Source: Bugula neritina (taxonomy: Eukaryota > Bryozoa > Gymnolaemata > Cheilostomatida > Bugulidae). Taken from it: a stretch of 64,000 bases of DNA. A program made the translations under genes and the position numbers. Shown here one piece after another: positions 53,501 through 64,000 of the stretch. The notes beneath the pieces were generated by a model, which saw nothing but the letters and a program-made list of their open reading frames with translations, had not been told where the DNA came from and did not search any database. Position 1 is the stretch's first letter, and each line of letters opens with the position of its first letter. The DNA is taken from assembly GCA_964035545.1 (NCBI GenBank), contig OZ037765.1, positions 1,583,001 to 1,647,000 on the forward strand, written 5' to 3'.

Positions 53501-56500
53501 GTCTTCCTCACAGCATCCACTACTGTTTCCGGCTTCTCTTTGGACTTAGCTTCACCTGGTCTGTTGAACCTGACTTTCTTCTCGCGCCTTTCTGATAGCT
53601 TCACCCAGCCGCCCCGTCCTTTAGGCTCGCCAAACTTAGGCTATGTTATAACAAAACAGTATAGCTAAAAATTATTATAGTTGGATAACAAACAACAGTG
53701 TGTGGCTACATATAATATATAATCAGTATAATACAGACTACATATAATATATAATCAGTATAATACAGACTACATATAATATATAATCAGTATAATACAG
53801 ACTACATATAATATATAATCAGTATAATACAGACTACATATAATATATAATCAGTATAATACACACTACATATAATATATAATCAGTATAATATAGACTA
53901 CATATAATATATAATCAGTATAATACAGACTACATATAATATATAATCAGTATAATACAGACTACATATAATATATAATCAGTATAATACACACTACATA
54001 TAATATATAATCAGTATAATATAGACTACATATAATATATAATCAGTATAATACAGACTACATATAATATATAATCAGTATAATATAGACTACATATAAT
54101 ATATAATCAGTATAATACAGACTACAGAGATGAGTTATCAGTATAATACAACATGAAAATACATACGTGGTCCTTTCTATGAATCTTGTTCAACACCGAA
54201 GCCCGGTTACCCAAACTTTCTCTTACGGCTGAGTCACCAACACCCCCTCTGTGATCTCTCTTTTCAGTAAGTTTCCTGAAATCACACTACTCGTGTACAT
54301 ATGCACAAGTTACTGCAATTACTATTTCTGCAGATTCAATATGCACATGAACACCATTACAACAATGTCTACCCACCGAGCTCTAAGCTCCTCCCCCTTA
54401 GATCTGGCATAGTCACTGTACGCTGTGTTAAACTCCTCAGTTACCGGAGCTCCCTGCGTGGCCGTGGCGTAACTCGCAGAACTTTCCTCTCCCGAGATGT
54501 ATGCAGCAGACTTGGGAGCAGTAGTGTAGTTCTCAGAGAGAGAGGAGACGGTAGGGGCGGTCTCGTAACCGTACCGGTCTACATCTTCACTAGTCCTCAG
54601 TCCATCTTCAGACCTCAGATCTGCAACATTAGACTGGTGCCGGCGTGGTGCTGTCTTCTCGATTCGGTAGTCAGAGGACTGGGCGAGGTTGCGAGTGACA
54701 GTCAGCGAAGGTGGCGTCAGCATTCCTTCATCCTGACTGCCTTCCTTACCTTTCATATGAAACAAGCACAGGAAAGTCACAATGTGCACACATTACAAAT
54801 CAGGAGCTCACAGAAATGGAGCAGATTCAAAAGTTCGATGCAAGCTTCTCTATTTATCTAAATTCTGCTGCAGCTACTTCAATAAACAGCTCTATAAGAA
54901 GATGAAGAGAGAATGACGTCTGTTTTTTGACAGTGAGCTGGAATGGCTCTTACTGCTTAGCCCTAGGTGATTATATCTTTTCATATTACTTCATAATTCA
55001 AACCCACAAATGTAAAAAATTAAAAACAACTTGCTTTAGCTACATCAAAGCAATCATAGAGACAAACAATGCACACAGATATATATTCCATCTTGGATTT
55101 GATTAGCTCAGTGTAAATTGGTTACAGGCTAATTTTTTGTTCTCAAAAAATTCTCAAGAGAAGACAATGGCCCGCCATCTGCACATGTGTAGTAACAGAG
55201 AGAGTAGAGGTTGCTCACGTTTGGCATATTCAGAGAGTCTGTGCGAAGAGCTCACGGGCTGGTAGTACTGAGTAGTGGAGAGATCAGTGGCAGCAGACAG
55301 GTCATCGGCAGCAGTTACGTAATTCTCACTCTCGCACCTCATTGAGTCGAGTTTCTTTGTGGCAGCGTTCCTGAGGGCCGTCACTCTGTCGTACAGAGAC
55401 GCTGACTTCTCCAGGGCAGTCTGATACTCAGATGATTGTGTCGGAGGAGACAACTCCTGAAAACACCGTACAGCGGTTAGAGCACCTGCACTGTGTGTCA
55501 TCTGGTATCAGTGACAGGACAAACAAACACCTGTGGGTATATTCTAAGCACTTGCCATTTGCTGCCGCATACATATATGAGATACCTCGTGTGATTGGCT
55601 AACAGCCTGCTGTCGGTTGGCATCACCTCCACCTGTTTCTTTCTTATTGAAGTAGTCCACCAGTCGGCTGCTGAGGTTGTGTGCATCACTCTTGCTGAAA
55701 CATCAACACAACACCCAGTATATGAGAAGACCCACACTAAGGTGTCATACTCCCACATAGTATAGTGTGTCACATAGCATAGTGTGTCACATAACATAGT
55801 GTGTCAGATGACACACAGAATATGTGATGTCGAAAGGTAGAGGAGGTGACACACCACCTGCACACAAGGCATCAGTGATTACCAGAGAGAGGCAGTGATT
55901 GCCTGAGAAAGGCAGTGATTACCTGAGACAGACAGTGGTTACCTGAGAAAGACAGTGGTTACCTGAGACAGACAGTGGTTACCTGAGAAAGACAGTGGTT
56001 ACCTGAGTAAGACAGTGGTTACCTGTAGCTAGCGTGTGACTTCCTCTGAAAGTAAGGAGGTTCACTAAGAAGTCGGGAGTTGATGTCATCAGACGTGTCG
56101 TCGTTGTGGACGGAGCGGTCACTGACAAAGGAGACGTGACGCTTGGCTGTCCTTGACCTCTTCATAGGCTTTGACTGCCGGGCATTATTAGAACTGTTCA
56201 GGACATCCCTGTAGACATCATTGTATTGAGCAGAATTTATTTTGCAAACTTTAATAATATATACAGACCAAGACTACCAACAGCCACACTCCATAATATG
56301 GATATATTATATAATATATTATAATATAATATTATATAATATATATAATATGGTATAATATATACTATATTATATAAGATATATTAGATAATATATATAC
56401 ATATTATATAATATAGTATAGTATACTATATTATATATGTTACATAATATTATATAATATTACATATTAGTGCATCACCGTATACCTATTCTGATGACAT

Positions 56501-59500
56501 AATAAAGAGGGGTCACCTTTGGTCTTGGCTCTCTTTCGGTTTCTTAGCACGAGATCTAATCCTAGGAGCGGGTGAGTGACCAAGGGCCATCAGCTCCCCC
56601 GTACTATCACCCGTCTGTAGTATCTCCTCAGCAAGTTTATGGGCTACGGGAGGTACTGCAGGCTTTATGAAGGTCGTGTCACCGGTAGGCGTCTGTTCGT
56701 CTGCTCACAACAGTTCAGAGTATATAATATAGTGTCACGTATTCCACACTACAGCAAAGCAATGCCTAACTTCTGTTTTAGGCAAACGCAATTAAAACGT
56801 GGTAAACAAGCATATCTAACCTGTAGCCTGAGTCTCTTTAGGGCTATTATATTCCGCAGGTACTTTGGAGAAAGCTAAAGCTTTACCTGCTGTGGGTTTC
56901 ACAGAAGCATCAGATTCCGACTCTGAAAGATAGAATCAAAGAGAATGTCTCTAGAACTCATTGAGTCACACAGTGTTGTTGAAAATATAACATAACATAA
57001 CATAAGAACAATAAAATAAAAAACAAATGGAACATAAAAGCAGGTTAAATTTACATTAAAAGCATATCAAAACACCAACTTGTGCAATTTACAAATAGCT
57101 CAATCATGTATAGATCCATAATACACTATCCTACAGCTTTATACTCTCAAACCTGATGCGTTTACTTGGTTTCTTCTATTTTTAATTCCTAACTCACTAT
57201 TATAATGTAATTTGAGCAAAGAATTTAATTCTTGAAAACAATACGAAAAGACAAGGCATTGTTGAAATTCTAAATGCAATTACAGGCAACAAATACATGG
57301 TGCAATTATATAGTTATTTTAGAATTCAACAAACCATTTCAAGTATGTTGAGAATTTCGAAAAGAACAACAATAAAATAATAAAATAATCAACTAAATTA
57401 TTTACCTGCAGAAGATGGTACGTTAATAGATTGAAGGGAACTACTAGCTATAGGCTGTGACACAACTTGAGGGGCCACACTTCTGGACAGTCTTCTCTTT
57501 TCACGCTTTTCCTCTGTAAAAGTATGATGAACCTTGGACTAAATATTACCTAGTCACTAGTCACCTACAGTTATCTAGTATTACCTACTAGTCAACTAAG
57601 AGTTATCTACTTTTACCTACTAGTCAACTAAGAGTTATCTATTATTTACACAAAACTGTTACTTACAAGTGACCTGTTATATAACAAGTTTTAACGCACC
57701 ATCATTTTAATAGTTAACAAAACATTAAAATAACTTCTCAAAAACTCTATGCAATTCATTTGCATTTCAAAAATAAATAATCTGCATTAAACTGGGAAAA
57801 TGAGGGATGCTATTTCTAAAATACTTGTAAAAAGCATTCAACGATTTTTACAGTCGCAATGTTGAAACTATTATAAATACTAAAATTTCTCGAAGACAGA
57901 TCTGTAAATTCTACATAGTCAAAGATTTCATCATCACCACAATTACAATGAGTAGAGAAATCTACATGCTGGACTCTAGAGAGTCTTGACATAAACTAGA
58001 GTCAATACAATGTTAACAAAGTAATGTAGACATTGAGTGAATACCATAGCCAGAAAAAAGACAATAGTTAATAGACAACTGGTACATCTTCCGGCCTATT
58101 CTCATTATAAGTCAATTTCAGCAATATAGAAAGCTTGTCACAATCAAAACATGCCCTGTCTCAGGTATCTTAGTCTCTGCTACCCGACAACCATTAATTT
58201 CATAGCCCTAGTCTCGACAAACTAACCCGAGGTTCTTGACTTCTTGCTACTGGGACTGGCGGTAGGGCTGGAGACCTCCCCTAAGGCTATCAGAGCCTCA
58301 GTGTTGTCATCAGAGTTATCAGTTGGTCTGTTGGTAGTGTCAGTCAGTCCCGGACGCAGCGCCTCATTCAACACAGACTGGCCGATGACATCAGACGCTT
58401 TAGTAACATCGGCTGCTACGAGAATTCAAACTACGGGTTATCTTGTGTTTCTACACATACATCATAGATGAGTGACTTATCCATTGATACAGAGTAACTA
58501 ATCATCTTAATTCATTCAAACTTAGTTAATGACTATTAAAAAACGACTCAACTCAACTAAACTAACGCATAAACTAAATCAAAGTTGTCCGCAAAATTTG
58601 TTAGTTTTAAAAAATTATTATAAATAAAATCAAACATAGTCTAGACATATCATACTCTCGCTCCACCTTCAACATAGCCTATACTAGTTTCAGCCTCTTT
58701 TGATGCTAATAACAAAAATCAGAAGTGAATAAATGGTGAAATCCGTCAAAAAAATCCATTTCAACTCAAATAATGAACAGAAACCTGGGAGGCAGAAGCA
58801 CAAAACAATGTAATACTATAACAAAATCAATAATATAATTAAAACAATATTATAGAAATAACAATATAATTAAGATGATAATATAATAACATAATTAAAT
58901 TAAGAATATAAGTTCAAAAGATTTTCTCACCACCATCTGAGTTGCTCTCATCCTTCTCAATGCCGTCAAGGATATACTCGAGTAAGCCCGAGAATATATC
59001 CAGCAGGTTTACCATGGACATTCTTCTACCTTTCACCACATCTTCACCAGTTATGTGTGCGAGAGAGGTGTGGAGCACATCTAGGGCCAAGCTGTCTATC
59101 ACACACTGCATGTTATGAATATTATCTTCTTCCGTCTTGCAAGGTCGTACCAAATCTACAGCAAGCACTTCACTTTAAACACACTGCAGTTCACTAAAAA
59201 TACAGCTGAACCGCAGCAGAAAAAATTACTCAGAGAGAAAAAGCAAATAAAAAGCAAATAAAAAGATCTCTAAATAATATTAGCATCCATAATTCTGAGT
59301 GTCCAAAGTTGATGGAAAACTTCAAACTTACCAGCTTAAAGTAACATAGTTCTATTTATTACAATAGCTAGCAAGTAACTATAACTAACTACTAATTATG
59401 ACTAGTAATTAACTCTAACTAACTACTATGGTTAACTACTAACTATGGCTAACTACTAACTATTAACTGTGACCAACTACTTATGTACTAACTATGACTA

Positions 59501-60598
59501 TCTACCAACTATGACTGCGAATGCAATTGAAACCTATTAGTTTGCAGCTGTAACTTGACTTCTGAAAAATAAAATATCCTTTTTAATTTTCTTTTATTAA
59601 TTTCAGTAAAATTTGTTGTCAGTTGTTATAATAAATACACTAATATGATAGGCAGCATACTTTTAACCAACCAGAAGCACCTCCTGGCGCTGAGCACAGA
59701 GTTCTTTTTAACAAATTACTGCATAGTAGAGATGTGCAGCTTATCAGACCTAGTATTGTCTCACCACATGAGCCATACCTGGTATTGTCTCGCCACACAG
59801 CCCCTCATAAAGTGTAACAAACATGTTGGTGTTGACATCTTCTATCGTCTTTACTCTCAGCGGAACAGTCAATTGAGCCAAAATAGTATTGGCGGTTTTT
59901 ATGATTTCTGAAGAACCAACATAGAAGTGTAGTTATTGCAAAGAGTGAATACAAACTAGTAATCATTATATTCATAAAAATAAGACTGATTAAAATCGAA
60001 AAGCTACAGATAGTAGTTACTATCGAAAATTAATTCAATATTAGATGACAATACCAACTCCTTATTGCAACTTATATGCTGAGTCTCCTCTTTGTATTGC
60101 TATTAGTTTTACTTGATACTGACACACTATGACTATGATACTGATACTCATACTGATAGTGATACTAAATGTAATCATAATGATGATGATAATGAAAAAG
60201 ATGAAAATAAGCAAGCAAGTGACATTCATGTGTGATTGTGTCACTGTAACTGTCACACTCTTGACCTATAAATTTAGTTATTGCCATTACGCCTTTACGA
60301 TTATCTAAACTCAATGCGAAAGTAGATTTGAAAGAAGTAAAAGTTGACTTTTCTAATAAAAATTTAAATACTATCATTACGATCCGATTAATACTACAAT
60401 AATTAAAACAATTTGAATTAATACAGTTATAAATAAACAAATACTTGTTTTATTGAGTTTGACTATTCAGTTTGAATTTGAAATTAAATTTAATGGACAT
60501 CATGGTCACCAATCATCATCATGATCAAATTTAACAAGTTTCAATTGGAAGTATGATATTAACTTTAAGTATGGAAAAAACTTACGATTATCTTCCAT
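50584..60598 (-). CDS. CEP95: CEP95-like centrosomal coiled-coil protein
   Basis: CEP95 (CCDC45) is a centrosome/spindle-pole protein with an N-terminal calponin-homology-like domain and C-terminal coiled coils. Nineteen exons join in phase: 60586-60598 (ATG), 59779-59907, 58931-59155, 58227-58415, 57406-57513, 56887-56922, 56517-56655, 56023-56208, 55586-55694, 55219-55456, 54377-54749, 54167-54275, 53461-53640, 52964-53144, 52696-52791, 52251-52420, 51619-51846, 50910-51128, 50584-50748 (TGA), giving 1030 residues; human is about 820. The N-terminus (residues 1-115) has NMQCVIDSLALDVLHTSLAH and NLLDIFSGLLEYIL, close to human CEP95. Residues 120-640 are low-complexity, Ser/Thr-rich linker. 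From about 770: FLPNLMEEFPHLYLAPETI, then coiled coil, RLFAEGLRVQKERMQTLRNY, ENFYKDQFNILAENVAQE and a last helix with DEDDYYFRQLDAEK, the CEP95 signature tail. Minisatellites copied from splice junctions occur at exons 8 and 17. Confidence 0.88.
51850..52160. repeat. 32-bp minisatellite copied from the CEP95 exon 17 acceptor
   Basis: GCAGAATACAC recurs every 31-33 bp from 51849 to about 52137. On the minus strand each unit reads GTGTATTCTGCAG followed by AT(A/T)GA, reproducing the true junction at 51846, so nine decoy acceptors lie upstream. The unit also contains GTGAGTGTAT, a donor-like motif similar to the donor of exon 16 (GTGAGTATAC). Exon extension to the nearest decoy meets an in-frame TAG (ATAGATATTTAG). 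Confidence 0.93.
53700..54128. repeat. 32-bp minisatellite, about 13 copies with higher-order pattern
   Basis: ATATAATATATAATCAGTAT plus AATACAGACTAC units lie in the CEP95 intron between exons 12 and 13. ACACAC and ATAGAC variants recur at four-unit spacing, indicating block duplication. No direct copy of a splice junction is seen. Confidence 0.93.
55865..56022. repeat. 20-bp minisatellite copied from the CEP95 exon 8 donor
   Basis: On the minus strand TACAG/GTAACCACTGTC (true donor at 56022) is followed by TTACTCAG/GTAACCACTGTC and further TTTCTCAG/GTAACCACTGTC units, about seven in all, decaying with distance. Using a decoy would keep the first GTAA in frame as AGG TAA, an immediate stop. 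Confidence 0.93.
56298..56465. repeat. AT-rich palindromic tract
   Basis: TATATTATATAATATATTAT-type sequence with extensive self-complementarity in the CEP95 intron between exons 7 and 8. Confidence 0.85.
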
Positions 60599-61978
60599 TG
60601 CATAGAGTTAGAGACTGAACATTTTAAACGAGCAGAATAAAAACAAAGCCCTGGAAATCCAAACACAAATGTGACAGCATAATATATTTTATAATTAAAA
60701 ACAATGCTAATCTTATGATACTGTGATGGAAATCAAATGCAAATGCGTTTTAATCATTGTTTAAATATGGCGGATGTTGTCACCCACTTAGTGAATAGAT
60801 TTGATTGGCTTGATCAGCTCACTCGCTGGGGCTAAACAAGCCAGAGGCGTTTGGTGTTTGTAAATATAGACACGTGCTCATAACAATAACTGTGCAAGTA
60901 CAAACAACTCCATATTACATCCCTGTCGCAACAAATTACTTTTCTTTGGGTAACTATACCTCATTGAAAAAATTAAATTGCAAAATTGATTTTTACATAT
61001 ATTTGCAAAAGTAAGTTAACTAAAAATGCTTTTCTAGTACACTACACAACTGGCTGACACTTGTTGTAATTACAAACAGTATATTTATTGATGATCATCT
61101 GCCATAAATCAAAACTATACAAAATTTTCTATAAAGATTTCAATAGTTAACAGGATTTTTAGTATACAACAGTATTAAAATGAATTATAAAATGGGAACA
61201 ATAACCAATAATCATTAGTAAACAGGAAGTAGATAAATATGGGCGGGCACTACATTGAATATAATAGAGATACTAATAGCATCTATTCATCACACGATTT
61301 TGAGGGTTGACTCAGTTAGTAGAACCTAGCTGATGCATCAGCCATAGTTATATTGACCATAAGGAAAGTAATTAAAATAGAAATCCCTAATTCTTTATCA
61401 TTTCGCATATATATTTCCATTAGGATTGTTTACTTTTTTTAGTCAGACAACTCCAAAGTAGGAAAAAGTACAGACTACTAAACTCAGCAGTTATAGAACT
61501 ATAGACACATGTTTTGCTAAGCATTATAAATTGCCAAAACTACATTAAGTTGTAGGATTATAGTACAATGAGCTACTACTAAAATGAAAACAAACATCAC
61601 AGACTAAGTCATAGCCGGTAATGGTGTTGCACCTACTTTTGACATGAGAGAATAAATTAGAAAAAAATCTTAGAAGAAAGATTAGTCAAGTGCAACATTG
61701 AAAAAGCCTAGCAAAACACAATACAACAGAAATTGTAAAACAATACAAGATAACACAAGGTGACTAGCCATCTAGTAATTGTAAATTTGTAGCCAACTGT
61801 CTGAAATACGGAGATAGCTTTGGATCCATAAGTTATGTCTACATCATGAGGGCAGTCAAAGGTACACCCTCTCTAAGAGTGAGAGCAACTGAAGTCACCC
61901 ATAGACAGAATAATTTACTTCTACAGTACACTAAGTTGACAAATATCACAATTGCTTGTAAGTACGTGCAGACGCATG
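60599..61978. other. Intergenic between the PKA catalytic gene and the CEP95-like gene
   Basis: It contains the probable CEP95 promoter (including ATGGCGGATGTTG-type sequence near 60769) and the 3' UTR of the PKA gene. No coding exon is supported. Confidence 0.4.
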
Positions 61979-64000
61979 CTAGAAATCTGCAAACTCTTTA
62001 GTACACTTTTCCGTAGAAGATATCTTGAGAGGTTCTTCTTCGTAGTCGTCAAAGTGGCTAGGATCCCCGGGCCCCTTACATTTTGGTATGAACGGAGATT
62101 CAACCTGCAGGAGAAATAGAAATTTTGCATGGAGAAATGTCAAGAGTTGTTCATTAGCCTACTGAGTGTGTAAAACCTGTGTGAGTGTCTACCACCGAGT
62201 ATATATTATATTCATAAAATGTTAAAGTGTACGAGCATGTTACTACTTGCAACAGAATGTCAGTATTTACAATCAAGTATATGTGGGGTGGTTGTGCTAC
62301 AGCCCAACATACCATCTTTTTCTTCTTATGGCTTTCAAAACAATTTGTAAGCACTACTTCTGAATTTTACCAACTAGTAATTCAAGCAATGTATACAAGC
62401 TTTAACACATCTACTAGATGCAGCACACAGCTCCACAGACTACTAACCAAGCCAACAGTTTCAGAGTCGGAAATAAATAGCCTATCACGGAGGCAATTTC
62501 ATATGGCTGAGTGTAAAATACTCTAATTTAAAGAATCGACAAGAGAAGATTCTACAATTGCAAACAACAAAACCAACTGTTGATTGGTTACGAATTGAAA
62601 GAGAATTGTAGAAGCAATGCTCTAGCTATGTACAGATAAATCTCCAACTCAAATAAAATCTATAAATCTAATCTTGAATTCGTCTGTGCAAGAAATTGAG
62701 GTGATCTTTTGGTAAGAGGCAATCAAGGCGTCAGGTGAAAATGACAAGAAATGTGAGCTATAAAGACAGAGTCAGCAAGACTAGCAAGGAGAGCAGCGGC
62801 AGCACCGTCCAGTAAGAAGACTAGCAGGAAGGGTGAGACAATTCCTGCTGACTATACCCTGTTAATATGTTTGGAAATCGGCAGCATATCGGTCAGTGGC
62901 TGACGGGACAAACAGCTCGCTGTCTTCGGGGAACGTATCAAAAAAACTGCACAAAGTGTCGACATCATCGTTTGCTGCTGACATGACGGGTACGAGAGGT
63001 GGTTCAATCTGTCACAGAATAGAGACAAGCGGGTTGAAGTTCTCACAGCGATGAAGGAATATTATCTAAACTTGTCACTCAAGACTCTCGACTTCGCGTT
63101 AAGTGTGCTTCAGAGAGGAAATGATGAACCATCACGTTCTTTCAAGTATCAACTTATCAGGTTAAAGGGTAGAAGTTTTAAGAGGCTTGTGTGAGTGCTG
63201 GTTTGAGAGTAATGAAGCTGATAAACAGCTAGGTTTTGAGTCCTCCCAGAGAGGAGTGGTGGATCACACCAATAACAACCAGTAGAGACTATTATTATAT
63301 CCTAGGGGTAATCCCCCTCCTATTAGTTAACAGCAGCTAATTCTAGTGAAAGTCAAATTACAATCTACCCCAACTGCAAACGTATAAATATTTTTCTTTT
63401 GGTACACTTTGTGTGAAAGAAGTCACAAGAAAGAAAAAAATTATTGATTTTACGAAAACTATAGAGGAAAATTTGACCATGTTTCCTACACATTTAAAAA
63501 CCATTTTCTTACAAAAATCGGCAGAAAAATAATAATAATTATAATTACTCCCAGAAGGCAAAAAAGACCCAGTTATTCATGTCATTGTTTTCATTCAACT
63601 CTTTTTTAGATTTTATAATCCGAATATTTGAGAAGACAAATTTAACAGAGAAAACAAAGCACAGTGCTTTGGTATTAACACTGGTCAAATTTTCCACATT
63701 GATTAATCACCCACTTGTAGATGTTTCAGCCAATGTTCAATAGATGTTAACCTCAAATAACCAGAAAGGAAATTCATTTCAGGTCTGTTAAAAATAGCAA
63801 CAGGAGCACACAGGGCATATTCTAACAGTTGATAGAAAGGAAGTGTAAGCACCTTCTTCTGGTATATAGCAATCCAGTCAGTTGAACTGAACCACTTGTG
63901 TCCCTTGATGTCGTTGACTCCATTCTTCAAGTTACCAAACCTCTTTGTCAGATCCACTTGCAACAGATTCTTTAACAACTCTTTGAGATCATTGCTGAAG
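61979..64000 (-). CDS. PRKACA/PRKACB-like: cAMP-dependent protein kinase catalytic subunit, C-terminal part (partial)
   Basis: The exon from 63853 to the window edge encodes [38 protein letters not shown] and IAIYQKK, the end of the AGC kinase core, nearly identical to vertebrate PKA-C. It splices to the canonical last exon at 61979-62104 ([22 protein letters not shown], ending KEFADF and TAG). FDDY is the active-site tether of the C-tail, and the terminal FADF corresponds to FxxF, which docks on the N-lobe. The kinase phosphorylates Arg-Arg-x-Ser substrates once cAMP frees it from regulatory subunits. The upstream kinase domain is outside the window. A second possible last exon lies between these two. 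Confidence 0.93.
62862..63008 (-). CDS. Alternative terminal exon of the PKA catalytic subunit
   Basis: It has an acceptor (TTCTGTGACAG) and a 48-codon open frame in the same phase as the canonical exon, starting [15 protein letters not shown] and ending RYAADFQTY with TAA. The start parallels the canonical VESPFIP/IEPPLVP, showing it is a real C-tail exon. The FDDY tether is replaced by [12 protein letters not shown] and the terminal FxxF is absent (DFQTY). Spliced after IYQKK, it would give a kinase isoform with a divergent C-tail. Mutually exclusive use with 61979-62104 is inferred. Confidence 0.75.
   Translation of the reverse strand: MEPPLVPVMSAANDDVDTLCSFFDTFPEDSELFVPSATDRYAADFQTY

Noticed and set aside
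54301-54861. 186-codon plus-strand open frame
   Set aside because: It is the antisense shadow of CEP95 exon 11, which has clean splice sites and phase on the minus strand.

Overview
This is a stretch of animal nuclear DNA. It is AT-rich, its genes are split by many GT-AG introns, and microsatellites and minisatellites are dense. The gene content (shugoshin, an Alba-type RNase P/MRP subunit, caspases, a TMEM241-type transporter, CEP95, PKA catalytic subunit) is metazoan. tRNA-derived SINE copies and a dispersed GAGTTGTCT motif would suit a lophotrochozoan, perhaps a mollusc, but that is a weak inference. Gene models were assembled by eye from splice signals, and phase was checked across every junction listed. 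UTR exons are mostly unresolved.

Layout. 0.3-8.2 kb: a shugoshin-like gene (minus), head-to-head with an RPP25-like gene (plus, 9.2-11.1 kb). 12.0-17.4 kb: an unrecognised 278-residue gene (minus). 18.4-19.2 kb: a 25-bp satellite whose unit contains the AP-1 site TGAGTCA. 19.5-42.3 kb: four short-prodomain caspase-family genes, called A (minus), B, C and D (plus). A 1.6-kb inverted-repeat transposon with hAT features lies between A and B. 42.9-48.0 kb: a TMEM241-like nucleotide-sugar-transporter gene (minus). 50.6-60.6 kb: a 19-exon CEP95-like centrosomal gene (minus). 62.0-64.0 kb: the 3' end of a PKA catalytic-subunit gene (minus), with two alternative last exons.

Two results stand out. 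First, only caspase B keeps the His/Cys catalytic pair. A, C and D all carry Tyr for the catalytic His, A and C have also lost the Cys, and C and D share a ten-codon deletion that removes the SWR pocket. The locus therefore looks like one protease beside three pseudocaspases, which could act as c-FLIP-like regulators (inference).

Second, at least five minisatellites are tandem copies of the splice junction of the exon they touch (shugoshin exon 6 donor; caspase B exon 3 acceptor and donor; CEP95 exon 8 donor and exon 17 acceptor). Each creates about 6-16 decoy splice sites. In the cases I read, use of a decoy adds an in-frame stop or shifts the frame.
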